NCBI GenBank assembly: GCA_028564675.1
Contig: JAOVVO010000160.1
Location: 1 to 64,000, forward strand
DNA from: Onchocerca lupi
Taxonomy: Eukaryota > Nematoda > Chromadorea > Rhabditida > Onchocercidae
DNA length: 64,000 bases
Direction of reading: 5' to 3'
The position numbers were made by a program, and so were the translations under genes. Each line of letters opens with the position of its first letter. Position 1 is the stretch's first letter. Positions 50,601 through 63,306 of this stretch are shown here, one piece after another. The notes beneath the pieces are model-generated. The model ran no database searches. It had not been told where the DNA came from and worked only from the letters and a program-made list of their open reading frames with translations.

Positions 50601-52656
50601 AATATGAAGTGGCCGCCGACATAGACGCTACATCATTCCTCAAATCTTCCAGTTCTATATTTCAAGGGAGAATGATCATTTCTGAATCAATTTTGCATAC
50701 AGAAATCGAAACAAAATGTTCTATTCACAAAACTAAAATTGCTTTTATATTTGCTACCAAAGAACAAATTTCCATAATTCTGAAGCTAAATACGTGCTAA
50801 GCCTTTCAATCGCAAACGTAGCAGTCAGTCTGTTAACAATGAACAATGTTGAATGGATGTATTACTATTCCTTGCCTTTATGAAATTATAACGAATGAAA
50901 AAATTCCGCAAGAACTGGCTTAAAAAATTGCTTCTGTAATTAAAACTAACTGCGAGAAAATGATCTACATTTTAGAATGGGCCAATAATGATAGCCAAAA
51001 GAAAAATTCACAAATAACAAAGAAATAAAACGGACATAGCATTGTAGGAAAGAATGCCAAAACTTATTTCTTTCCTGATCACTAAAATTTTCCCTACAGA
51101 ATGTATTCCAACAATGAAAGCGATAGCAGGATACAAATTGGTGACGAAGAGAAGTTGAAATTTTAAAATACATCATTAACAAATTAGTTCCAAACAACAT
51201 CGAAACAAAACAATTAAAAATGATATTTTATATACAATAAAAAAAAAAAAAAAAAATCTTGTAGAGGGCATTAGAATAGTAAGAAAATTCTACAACATAT
51301 ATTCTAGAAGAGTGATGAGAAAAAAGAGATTTTACGAAAAATAGACTAAAAAAGAGAGAAAAAGGGGGAGGAAAAGATATTATTAAAGTAGACAAACATG
51401 CATGCATCACTTAAATTACAACTGCTTTCCGCATAGAGGTAGATAAAAATTCGAAACAGAATGAACTTTATTAGTAACGATAATGAGTAAGGGGTTGCAA
51501 TAGCTACATAACATCTTGTGTTATGCGAATAAGAAAAAGAGCCAACTAACACTACCGTCGTTTTTCCTCCCCCATTAACACGCCATGATTTTACTTTCTT
51601 GATCGTGTAAAGGCAACGATAATCAAATATTCTCAGGTATGCTTCATATAATCGTCACTCCACTTTTTATGAATACACAATGAAAATTTATCACGAATCG
51701 CTGATTTAAAACCGCAATATACTAAAAATCTATTTCCGAGAATAATCAAAACACTTATGCAAAGTTAGTGCTAAACCTACTTACGAAAATATGTGGACGT
51801 TACGCAGGTAGTTAGATATTAATATAAATCCATTAAAAAGTCAAAATAATCTCTAACACTTAATTTTTAGTAATCGTTCCATATTCTGCGTCAGATACCA
51901 CTGCTGCCCTGATGTTATTATAATTTCTCTCTCAATAATTTTTTCTCATCCAGCATACCGCATGGCATACCTTTTTAATAAAAACCCGAAAAATACAAAA
52001 AGTTGAGAACATTTTATAAAAAACCAACTGATCACTTGAAATAGCAATAATAATCTAAGGATAACTAATGTACCAAAAAAATCCATAGATCGACTCAAAC
52101 CAGTAAATGTTTCCTTGTAATCAGCTAGTTTAGGTCCGCAAAACTTAGCCAAATGAGAAAATATCAAGCGATAACTGAACTGAAAAAAACTTCTTAGAAG
52201 GAAATATTAAGCCTAATAATGGTTACTTCTTTCCAAGAGGGCAACAATGGTATCATTATTGCCGTTATAACATTAGATTTCAAAAGTGAAGCAACGAGTT
52301 TAAAGAATGAAGCTTATAAAATATGACTGGAAATTATGGCATATGTTTTACGCCTTTCCAGTCATTGAAAAATGGGAATAAGAATAAAAATTCACTGTGA
52401 GCCTATACACAAAATGAAAACATCTGCAAAATGAATGACCTGTAACAAGTTCAACAATGTCATGTAATCGTATATAAAATGGTAATGGCAATCAACTTAT
52501 CAACTTCTCTTCATTCATTCATTTCCTCCTGAAATACTTAACTAGAGCTTTTCAGAAATTGATGGCAATTCTCTTCCAGTGTACAATAATGAAAAAAAAA
52601 AAATGATGATGGAAAAATGCAGGCATGTGAATTCTAATAAATCAAACATTAATCTT
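47692..52656. other. Five-kb gene-poor stretch
   Basis: Between the PLD start codon and the 3' UTR of the next gene I find no convincing exon on either strand. Open frames up to 84 codons occur (for example 48975-49229 plus), but none has recognisable motifs or good splice context. Sequence near 47700-48100 is less AT-rich than the rest and probably holds the PLD promoter. A perfect inverted repeat lies at 49593-49678 and is listed separately. Confidence 0.45.
49593..49678. repeat. Perfect 16-bp inverted repeat with 54-nt loop
   Basis: Left arm tttcccatctcataat (49593-49608) is exactly complementary to attatgagatgggaaa (49663-49678). Pairing stops at both ends of the arms. It could form a hairpin in DNA or in a transcript, or be the ends of a small element. 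The arms are too short for a typical pre-miRNA stem. Confidence 0.75.
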
Positions 52657-52699
52657 AATTTCATTCACTATCACACCTCCTAACATAGTGAATGAAATT
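52657..52699 (-). ncRNA. Perfect hairpin in the 3' UTR of the acidic RG-rich gene
   Basis: The arms 52657-52671 and 52685-52699 are 15-bp perfect complements (aatttcattcactat and its reverse), separated by 13 nt. In the minus-strand mRNA the hairpin begins about 59 nt after the stop codon at 52758, with loop GTTAGGAGGTGTG. It is a structural element by sequence alone; a role in mRNA stability, localisation or protein binding is inference. It does not resemble the histone stem-loop. Confidence 0.55.
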
Positions 52700-52757
52700 T
52701 CAGTTAGCGATGGAAGTATCATTAACTATAAAAACACGCATATAAAAATATTACTGC

Positions 52758-55700
52758 TTAGTGCGTTTTAGCTGCTGGAGCACGACCACGTTTTTTATGC
52801 GGAGTCTTCGGTGAATGTGCTTCAGCAGCAAAAGCGGCGGCGCGTCGTTTCGAAGGAGCAGGTTTGTAGGATTCTTCACCAGATCCAGTAGAACCACCAG
52901 CATCATTGTCCGATAAATCCATCTCTTCGTCGTCATCATCACTCTCTTCTTTGTTACTCTTTTTTCCTATAAAAATTCGATTATAACGACTGGAAGAACG
53001 TCATGTATTACTTTCTATCTCAAATTAAAATCTTTTAAATGAAGTAAAAACCAAACCCAAACTTCGAGATGGTCTTCCACGACCTCTACCTCGTCCTCGG
53101 CCTCGTGAGCCACTACTTCCTGCGCGCTTCCGCTTTTTGTGGCTGCCATATTCAGAATCACTATCTTCTCCATCATCGCTACCAGCTGCTGTTCGTTTAC
53201 GTCCACCAGAACGTCCACCTCGACCTCGACCGCGACCCCTGCCACGACTCCGATTAACTTTTTGTTGAAGCTGAAACTGTAACAATCTTGTGATCGTATC
53301 AGTGGAGAGTGGGTGAAATCGCTCCATATTCCAAAACATTAACTTAATGCAGAAAGGTCAACTTCTTTCGTGATCATATTATATTACTAAATGATATTCT
53401 TCTTAATGGATACAGAAAATCTCATTGATTAATTAAAAAAAGACAAAATGCCTCGTATTTTTCTTTCAGGATATATTAAAGAAATATATTCAAAAATATT
53501 GATACTCTGCAAAAAAAAAAAAAAAAAAAAAAAAAAAGAAAAAAAATAGGAGCTGCGGAAATTATAAAATAACTCCACAAAATTTTTCAGCAAAACCTCA
53601 TTTTCCAAGTCTTCTTGTTCAGCAACTACAGTTGCTACATCTGGGTGAGCATAATCCACGTTTGACCGTGTTGAACGACGAGGGCGACCAGATGCCAATG
53701 ATTCTGGCTGCGGATGTTCGGCAGTAGCTTCCTAAATTTTCAAGTCAATCCTCGCTAGAAGATGAATAAAAAGGTTGATCTATAATAAATTTATCGACTA
53801 TAGCTACTCGCAAGTCACTGAGTAGTTCTAATGAAACATTTTAATTCATAAATAGCCTGTTTAAAAAATCTGGACTGCATCAAATGATTGACTGATTAAA
53901 AAAGATTTAAACATTACAGTCTTTAATTTAATCTCTTAGCTGATGAATTTCACTCTCTTAACAACTAGGCTCTGACATACATTATAGGGTTTAGCTACTG
54001 CTCGCGTTGTATCACGTCCCTTCCTACCACGCCCTCGTCCTCGAGCACCACTAATCGGTTCATTTTCAGTCACAACTGTAGCCTCATCTTTCTCATCCGT
54101 CTCTTCTTTCGGGCTTGGAGGTGCATCTGCGTCTTGCACCATCCATTTCGGCAAGACACGTTTCGCACTCCCCTGAAATTCTTCAAAATTAAAGAATGAA
54201 ATATAATTTTTTTTTAAAAGATAAGACTTCTCGAATAATTATCCACATAAGATAAAATACATACAGTACATTCCAGAAAGAAACCACTGGCCTACTTACT
54301 TCCTCTTTTTTATCAGCGATATCAATTGCCTTATCTTCTGCTTTGTCTGAAGCATCTACATCTTCCACCTTTTTCTTTTTCTCCACTTCATCTTCTCCTT
54401 CTTCAGTATCCGTTTTATCATCATCATCATCATCAGTCTTGGAACCGTCGACTTCTTTACTGGAATCATTTTTGACTTCACTCAATTCCTTATTATCACC
54501 TTCTTCTGAATTACTCTTCGTATCTGTGTCCATGTGCAGTTCATCTGGAGCAGCACTGCTCTATAAAAGAGAAATTTCAAAATAAAAGCAGGAAGTACGC
54601 AGGATTAAGAGCTTGGAACTCTACAATATAACAAAAAAACAATATTCAACCAGGATACAGTGAGCCACACAAAAAAAAGACTATCTTGATTAAAAAGACA
54701 AAATTTCATAACGATCCAAAACTCGAAACTTATAATATAATAAAAAGCAATCATATTAAGAACAATCTTTCCTTCTACTAAATAAAGGAATTGAAGTGTC
54801 ATTTAACTGCTTTCTGACACTTTCTGAACTTATCGATCTACTGCAACGATAAAGAAAATAGAGAGAAGCAGCTGACAAATGCATAAAGCATCTACATTAC
54901 TGATTGTATTATCTAACTACATTGTAACAAAGGAAATCTCCATATGAAAGTGTAGTAACTTTTCCAGTGCCAATAAAATAATAGATTAAACGAGAGAGCT
55001 TTAACTTACTGGTGGAGGAGATGAGCCAGCTGAAGCTGCAACGCTGTCATGTTTTTCTGATTCAAGTGCTTCACTAGTGTTTTCGCTTGATCCTTCTTTC
55101 AGCTGGAATCAATCTTCTAAGGCATATCGTGCTTTATACTTACAATGTTTAACTATTTTTGGCAGTTTACATACTCCGTTTGCCGCATTTATTACAAAAT
55201 TAAGACACCAACTAAAAAAATTTTCCCCGAGATTACTACAATAAATTTTATATTTAATCATATATCATAAACGAATATATTTTGCATCTTAATCGTTAAT
55301 TTAATTTGTAAATCACTACAGATTTCATAAATGATTAAAGTAACTGGTGAAAACTACAAAAACGAACCTCAATTCTTTGATCTTCAGTGGCGTCTTTACA
55401 CGCCTCTTCATCAACTACATTTTCTATAGACTCTTCAGTTCTTCGTCCCGAAGAAGCCTGAATTAACGAACGTACACTTTCAATCATATTTTTATAGTCA
55501 AATTGCAAATATCAATCGCAAAAACCATGTAAGTAAAATAAATAACTCTCATTAACCTCAGAAATGGTATGTAGATTATCTCCGTGTTCACTATTCAAAA
55601 TCTGTGCACATCCTTTCTGTTTCTGGTCCATGGCTTTTTCACCGTTCGTAACCGTATCAATTATTACTGCACTTGCTAAACATGACAAATATTAACTACA

Positions 55701-55942
55701 TAAAATTGACAATTACATACCATTTATTTCATAAACCATTACAAACAACTTCCCAAGCCGAATTTCAAGAAAATATTAAATTTATTTCAATAGAAATTTA
55801 ACATACAACAATTACAAAAAGAATTTATTTAAAAATTACCGTGCGAAAAGCCCACAGCTTGTGGGTCACCATGTGAATGATCCGCCGATTTGTCACTATT
55901 TCCTGGGAAACTCTCTGACGATTCGGCGTCCATTGACGACAT
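52758..55942 (-). CDS. Acidic, RG-rich probable nuclear protein with AT-hook-like motifs
   Basis: Start ATG 55942-55940 (MSSMDAESSESF), stop TAA 52758-52760. About nine exons with clean GT-AG boundaries code for a low-complexity protein. The N-terminal half is acidic (runs of D and E, for example KTDDDDDDKTDTEEGEDEVE). A short ordered-looking segment RVLPKWMVQDADAPP follows, then RG tracts (ARGRGRGRKGR), GRPRRSTRSNVDYAHPDVAT, a second RG block with KKRKRAG and GRGRGRPSRS, an acidic patch, and a basic tail SPKTPHKKRGRAPAAK. The GRP and KRGR cores resemble AT-hooks, so DNA or RNA binding in the nucleus or nucleolus is likely. I cannot name the family. The antisense strand also gives long open frames here, which are composition artefacts. 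Confidence 0.8.
53511..53537. repeat. A27 tract in an intron
   Basis: Twenty-seven uninterrupted A residues followed by A-rich sequence. On the coding minus strand it is a T run just after an exon, inside the intron between the RSTRSN exon and the RG exon. Confidence 0.85.
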
Positions 55943-58875
55943 TGAACTTAACAATTACAACTTTTTCTTTTTTTGAATCAATTCCGCTCGGTATGACTAA
56001 AACACTAAATAGATACAAAAAAGCACATCAAAAAGCACCGCATACGCTTTTCAATTCTTTTTAAGCCATCTCATGTGCACAATATAACTGAAATCGAAGC
56101 AATTTAAATTAAATTAGCTAATTCCAATTAACTGACAATAACATTTTCTTTTACACTGGCAAGTTATCCCTAAAATTTATGATTATATATATCAAATATT
56201 TATAAAACTCAAAAATAAAGACAATACATGAGACGAAATATTTCAAACAAGTATGGTAAAATATTAAATTATGACGCCTAAGAGTAGGGAAAAATAAGGA
56301 TGAAAAATGGGTCATCATTTTTTATTAGTTGCAAAGTCAGAGGTATCATAAATGTATCGTTCCATATTTCATCAAGCTATACAACTGAAACTTTTGGTGA
56401 CCAGTTGTTTACACCATTCTCTCAAAGACAAAAATAATCTTCAAAACAAAGTATCATTTCACCGAATGGAGATTAAATTTCTTAATCTTGCTAAAAGAAT
56501 CAATAACTGGATTTTTATTTTATCAAACTCTATTCGAAATAATTGCCATAGCTTTTTTAAAATAAACTACAATTCGTACCCACTCCATCGATTGAAGAAA
56601 CTAATACAGGATATTTATATTTTTTAGTCAACTCAGTAAAATCAAATAGTGCAGAAAACGAACCTATTTCATTAATTACTCTTTCTTATTTTCTTCAACA
56701 ATAAGTTTGACTTCTTTCATCAACTTATTATACAGTTCAAAAATAAATATTTATAATCGCTTCGCAAACTTTATAATTATTAATACTATATTAATAAGTC
56801 ACCACAAAAAGTACAAGGAAATTGAAAAAAAAAAAGAAAAAAAAACGAAAAATGCTTAAAAAAAAAAAAAGAACGAGATGCTGGAAAAAGAATGAAAAAT
56901 GCAAGACAGTTATTTCAAACTTTTGAATAGAGAAGTAAACGTAGTCGACAAATATGAAAATTTTCTTTTGACATAATTTAAAAGTAAATAAGAATAGAGA
57001 ATCCGAAGTCCGCTCCTGCATAACAGTGCAGATGATCACTCAAGATAATAAAATGCATGACCTGCAAAAGCGTCAATAATCGATGATGACAATAGAGATA
57101 AGGATAAAATTACCTGATAGAGGACTTGGACGAATGACAGTAATAGTGATAATGATTACCATGAATTCAGCGAAAAACAGGGAAATAATTTATGTATTTC
57201 AAAATTTAATTTAGTACTCTTCGAATTTATTAATCCAACTAATAATAACAATCACGTTTGATGAATACTGGGAATATATTAGCTTCAGGATGTCTTGATA
57301 AACAAAACTATCATAGATGACGAAATTCACCATTTCTACCATTTATTAGAGATTATGATGCAACAAAAAAAAAAAAGAAAAAAAAGTGGTGAAAATTCAA
57401 ACTAACAACGATATAAATTATCTATTCATATAGATTAACGACGAGTTAATTTAAAAAATGTTTATAACTTTGAAAGAGCTTAAAATCCAGAAATTATTAA
57501 TGAATATACCTACAACAGAGAAATTACCAGCTAACTGATACTTTCCAGTACATCCTGCTTTAGAAAAAAAAAAGCTCTAATTCCAAACATTGAAACAAAG
57601 GAGAAAAAAGAGATTATCAAGATAAAAATATCATCGGAATAGAAGAGATGCGAAGGAGAAGAAACAAAAACCAAGAGGAAATAAAAATTATACAAAATTA
57701 AAAGATCAATTACGAGGACAACAAAATAATTTCAAAAAAATGAAAAAAAAAGATCTCAGAACCGAACAATATCATTATTATTTTCGAAAAATAGGAAGTT
57801 CGAGAGAACTCTCAATAACGAAAGATCCCGTACACACTGGTGGAAAGTGCAAATCTGTCGTCAATAATTGTGCAAACAAGCCACAGACAATGAGAGGAAG
57901 TAAGAGAGCGAGAGAAGTAAACATGAGTATTAAGAAATTGTATGACTGCAATAGAAATGAGGGACCTTCTAATATATTCTCGTCCAAAAATAGTATGTTA
58001 TTAGCAAGGAAGCAAAGATCTCTAATATATATTAATTTCATGTACAAATTACTCTCTTATTCCCGAATTATTCCTTTATTCCCGTCTTAATTAATTAACA
58101 ACTATTCTTTCTTCTCAAAGCAGCATCATATCTTATGAAAATCATTTATCCTCAAGAATTTTACGGAACTAGGAAGAATTAATAGTTTGAATTGGGCATA
58201 CAATATGTCTTTATACAATATCTACCGTAGTCTGAACAAATGATAACTACTAGAAGGCAAGTTTAATTATCACTTAAGGTGTAAGAATAAGTACAGGAGG
58301 CAATAATAAGATAAATGCTTGCATCCGAGCAGATGAAATAACTTCCACATCTACGAGAAATAGTAAGAATTTAACAAATCAAAGAACATTGCAAAAAAGC
58401 GCGAAGTCCCAGCCTGAAATGCAACTCCAGGCTCCCTCTCGGCACTTCCCGGATGGTAAGCAAAACCTAACCCTCGTGCGTAAAATCCCGAAAGAAACAC
58501 CAACGAAACCACCGAATTCTCACCGAAAACTTCCCTCACACCCTGCCCTCATTAACTACTTATCAGCTCATCCCACATGTCCTTTTGCACCGTGAAATGA
58601 AACATGCCACAGCGATACTCTGACCGCACTACGCACGCTCGCAAGCCATTCCAAAATAAGTAATAAAAAGAAGCGGAAACTTGAATATTACAACAATTGT
58701 AGCACAATTGCGGCAGTTAATTTTTCACGGGGCCGCATTTATGTGGAAAGTTTAAACGAGCGAGTGATATCATTTGACTTGCTTTGCTTTTGGGGTTCAG
58801 CGAAGTTTTGCGGTGGTCTGTTCGGTTGTACGTCGCTCTATCAGTTTTTCGAGCTAAAAGTTTAACGTCGCAGCA
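55943..58875. other. Divergent intergenic region
   Basis: The acidic RG-rich gene (-) and the CNPPD1-like gene (+) point away from each other across 2.9 kb. The stretch is mostly A-rich low-complexity DNA. From about 58400 to 58900 it becomes clearly less AT-rich, probably marking the promoter of the plus gene. A plus open frame of 116 codons at 57740-58090 is Lys/Arg/Ser rich and has no recognisable feature. Confidence 0.45.
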
Positions 58876-61459
58876 ATGTCGCCGGTGTCGCACTCGTTCA
58901 AACGTCTACAACAGCGCTTGCGAAGATCACTTTGTTATGGAAGTCGTCGGATGAAATCATTGCCGTTTCCACTTTCCGGTAGATATATTTAGATTGGAAA
59001 TTTACTTCACTAAAATTTTGAAAATTGTTTGTCAAAAGTTCCATGTTGATAGGTTTTTCTGATTTTATCCGATTAAATGTTCTTTTTTTGCTAAAATTAT
59101 TGAAGAGAGGATATGAAATTGATGATAGTATGCTGTGAACTGGATGATTGCAGGATAGAAATTTAAAAATATAGCAACATACTCTGTATCATTGACTCAA
59201 TTCTTTGTTTGCTAAATTTCATATTCTTTGAAATCAATTCAACATCATATTAAAAAGCACTTCATCTGTTTAAGATATTTTAGAACTTGCAATGAATTAT
59301 TTCGATAAGCATTGTCCGTATGATTATATAAGTATGGATTCAGCAACCTCCTTATCATGATAAGTGTTTGCTATAAATTTTGTTAAAAGTTTCAGTATGA
59401 ATTAGTTTAGGATTCTAAAAGTTTCCACAAAATCTCGTTGAAAGCGAGAGATTGCCAGAATGGTATTAAATTTGTTATTTATGTTGTTATAAAAAGGTAT
59501 AATTTGTTATTTACATTGTTATGAAAAGATATTATTTTGTTCCCTTTTTTTTCAACTTGTGAACAGCAGATTCAATTTTTTTTAATTTTGAAATTTACAA
59601 AAGTTTATCTGCAGTCATGGATATGTGGATGCATGTACATTTTTAGTAGCTATGGTATATCTTGATCGTATACGAACTACTGACAAAACTTGTTTTGAAT
59701 CTTCTGATCCGGGCCAGTTGTATCTTTCGGCGCTCATAATTGCGAGCAAATACCTCCATGTAAATGGTTTTATTCACCAATCTTTATTCTTTTTTCATTT
59801 TTTCCGAAAAAACTTATCTAATATTCATTTTAGGTCTAGTGAACTATATCAAGCTAATTTTTCTGATTTTGATATTCGTTACGGAAAATCTGATAATACT
59901 AAAGTTGCGAATTCTAATACGAATGGCTCGTTTTTTGACTACTCATTATTTACCTCTACAGAGAAAAAAAGTACAGACCTTTCTATAGTTTCAATGTACA
60001 AGGTTAAAGTACAAGGTTCTCAAATTTGTAATAGTAAAACTGTCTTACCATAGCATTGACTTAAAAAAAAAAAAACATCAAAGGCGACATAAAAATATGT
60101 GAACAAACTAGAACTAGAATCTTGATTAACATCTTTAATTTTTTATAGGTCTTCATTGAAAAATCCAAATAAAAAAAAAGAATTAAACTGTGCAGTTATT
60201 TTTTTTTTTCGAATAATTAAATTCTAGAATTTCTAATTAATCAACTAACTATCATTATTTAAAACCATCATGATCTTATTTATTTATATATTTATTCATG
60301 TTAGGGGCTCCTGAGATTTTTTTTCTTTTTTGTTCTTTATTATTACTATTATTAATTTTTTAACAAAATATTAAAATACTTTGTGCTTTTTTAATTTCGC
60401 AAATAAATTGTTTGGGATTGTTAATTATGATTCCAGTCATTTTCTTTTTTTTTTTTTTTTTTTTTGAATTCCAACAGAAATATCTTTGTTAGAATTTTTT
60501 TTTTTTTGATTTTTTTCGATTCATCAGTTTTTATTTTACGCATGTCAAACATATTAAAGTGGTATGTTTTATCTTGGAAAACATTTACTTTCAATTTGAT
60601 GTTGACCAGTTTGTTCTTTTATGGGACAAAATCGCATTTAATATTAGCATTCGTTACATAGAATTCAGCTTAACTAAATAGGACTGGACTATGGGTTTAA
60701 CTTTACGAGGTTTGAATTGATTTATTTGTGTTCAACAGTGATAATTTTTCAGGACGTTGGACAGCAGGAATTCATTTACAATGATAAATGGGCTGCGCTA
60801 GCTAGTACTTCTATAAAACAGGTCAATAAAATGGAACTGAGCGTTCTGGATGCTATGGTTTTTTTTTTTTTTTTTTTAACATTTTTAAAAAAAATATCCT
60901 ACGAAGAGTTTTTTCGTTTTCTGATTCTTACTAACTATAATTTCATATTTTCCGGACTTTTCGGATTGATTTTCGAGAAATTTCCAGAAGTTTCCCAATT
61001 TTTATTTTCAACTCCGGAAACGTAGTTTGAAGTTTGAAGAACATTGTCGAGAAAATACAGTATATTATGCACGACTTTTATATTTAAATTTCAAATATCA
61101 TGGAAAAGATTTCAAAATTTGAAATCTTTCGAGCATTAATATCAATGTAAATTTTAATTTTTTTTGCACATGGAATGGTTAGATGTGTCATTTTTTTAAG
61201 CATTGGAACACTAATGTAAGTTATATGGAATTTATACGGATATTGGAGAAAGTGGAAGTATGGGTAGCAAGGAATAGTATGAAAAAACGCGGATTTTGTA
61301 CGTATAATGAAACAGCTGTGCTTCTACCGAGGATCAGTCTCATATCTGATTGTGTGAAACCATTAATGATATCCCTTGCTGCACTTACTTTTGTTTACTA
61401 TACTGCGGTTGTTTCACTTCTTGTGTCTCCGCAAATTGCGATCTCAGCAAGCATGCAAT
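58876..61459 (+). CDS. CNPPD1-like cyclin-fold membrane protein (3' end not found)
   Basis: CNPPD1 proteins carry a PHO80/Pas1-type cyclin fold followed by membrane segments; their function is poorly known. Start ATG 58876 (MSPVSHSFKRLQQRLRRS), first exon to 58978. A likely second exon near 59284-59330 reads ELAMNYFDKHCPYDYI. The clear exons are 59608-59760 (HGYVDACTFLVAMVYLDRIR then LYLSALIIASKYLH), 60754-60857 (QQEFIYNDKWAALASTS then MELSVLDAM) and from 61201 (HWNTNVSYMEFIRILEKVEV, RGFCTYNETAVLLP). Next come two hydrophobic stretches around LMISLAALTFVYYTAVVSLL. These align in order with CNPPD1, including SKYLxD and NDEWG-like motifs. The last exon ends at a GTAAGT donor (61460), so at least one further exon exists that I could not identify. 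Phase between the second and third exons is also unresolved. Confidence 0.75.
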
Positions 61460-62898
61460 GTAAGTTTTTTCTATTTTCCCTAATGTTAAACTTTACTGGA
61501 TCACATCATCATGTCTTATTGAAACTTTCTTTGGTTTGTTTGTTAGCATTTATTTGAAGCAAATTACAATGACATTCATATTGGTCTAAAACTCTGAAAG
61601 ATGATAAGTTAAAATAAATAGAGAGAAAGAATTAAGATTGACAAATTTGAATTTATTTTCCATTTATATCAATTTACTAAAGATTATTTAGTTTCAAGCA
61701 ACTTGATAAAAAACGACAGATATGTGCTCTCCTTCGCTTCTATTGCTGATAATATGACGGAGCAACGCAAAACCTTTTTCCCGTTTATTACAATTTTCAC
61801 AAATAGTACACATCCTTTATTCAGCCTTTTTTTCGTGCCATATTGATATCGAATATCTTACCAAATGCAATATATTGTTTAACGGACTACTTTTTTGGAG
61901 AGATGCTATCGGTGTACAGTTTGTACAGTTGAGAGATTTGTCTTTCCATTAAAATTCATTTGCTTCAAAAATTATTTTCAGTAATTGGTTATTAAATTCA
62001 ATTTAGATTTATTTTTTTCTTTCGTCATTTCTTTTAACCATTCATTTTTATTAATAACGGGATGATAAAATGTGATTCTGTCTTACTATAGTTTGCAAGA
62101 TGCCATTTGAAAAATTCTTATTTAACAACTATTTTTTTATTTTAACGATTTTCCTGGAATTTGCCTCGGTTTATGCCGATTAGTCTGTAAGATTACATGT
62201 CAAAATTTTATACATTGCGAGCATAATGTTTTTATGAAAGTTGGTGACTGTTATTAAAAGTCGTTTGGATTTGCAATTTCATGGCATTTTTTTTTTTTTT
62301 TTATTTTTAAAGGAAAGGCGTTTTTCTGATATCCAAATGAATTCTTTGTAATTGAGTAAAGAAAAACAAGATAAAGCATATCTTGTTCTGCTGGATCCTC
62401 TTTAATCTCAAAAATTTTGAAAAAAAGTTGTTCATTGACGTGAATTCTCTCATTTTTATGACGAGATGCATACAGAGAAGTAAACTTAAAGGAAGAATTA
62501 TTCTCTTGATCTTTATTTCTTCAAGCCAGTTATTCACTACTGCTTATTAATTTTTAGTATTGAAATGCAAGTCAATAAAATTGTTCAAGAAATAAAAAAA
62601 AAAGAAAAAGGAAGAAATCCGAAATCTGAAATTTAACAAAATGTTCAAAATGTGGAGAGCATTTAATCCGTCTTGCTATTTGTTATAACAACACAAAATT
62701 ATTTTATTCCTTCGCGGATTAATACTTGACTTACTAATCTTTGTGTTAAATCTCAAGAGCTGAGATAATATATTGAAAAAGAAGGGCGGGGAAAGGAAAT
62801 GGTATTTGTCCTAGATTGTCTTGAAGAAATAAGAATTATAACCATTGCATGAGATTCTTGTGCTGCCATTGTATTGATCTAAACCTTGTGGTTGTATA
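61460..62898. other. Intron/3' region of the CNPPD1-like gene and intergenic DNA
   Basis: Should contain the missing last exon(s) of the upstream gene and the promoter of the monooxygenase gene. No exon was identified with confidence. T-rich tracts occur near 62288. Confidence 0.4.
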
Positions 62899-63259
62899 AT
62901 GCGAGTTTGTGTGATAGGTACAGGAGCAAGTGGTTTACCTGCCATCAAGGAATGTCGCGCAGTTGGCCTTGATGTGCTTGCTTACGAACGCACTAACGAT
63001 GTCGGAGGTTTGTGGAATTATCGACCTGAATTAACTGTAAGTTGATATGAAATCCCCAATTCATTTGGTTCTGAAACTTTGAGCATTGAAATTACTGGAG
63101 ATTTGATAATTTAATTCTTAAAATTTTCTAATCTATTAATCTTTTCAATTTCCTTAAAAACTTTTGTTGGAACATGAAATTTATTTCACTTCAATGCACA
63201 TCAGTTATTTTGCTAAAAAATAAAAAAAAAGTCTACTGAGCTTTTGTAGCCATATTTTT

Positions 63260-63306
<47 letters not shown>

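Noticed and set aside
54343..54585. Plus-strand serine-rich ORF
   Set aside because: It is the antisense shadow of the Asp/Glu-rich exon of the minus-strand acidic gene.
57740..58090. Plus-strand ORF of 116 codons in A-rich DNA
   Set aside because: Begins in an A-rich tract and is Lys/Arg/Ser rich without recognisable features. The opposite strand is equally open, so composition explains it.
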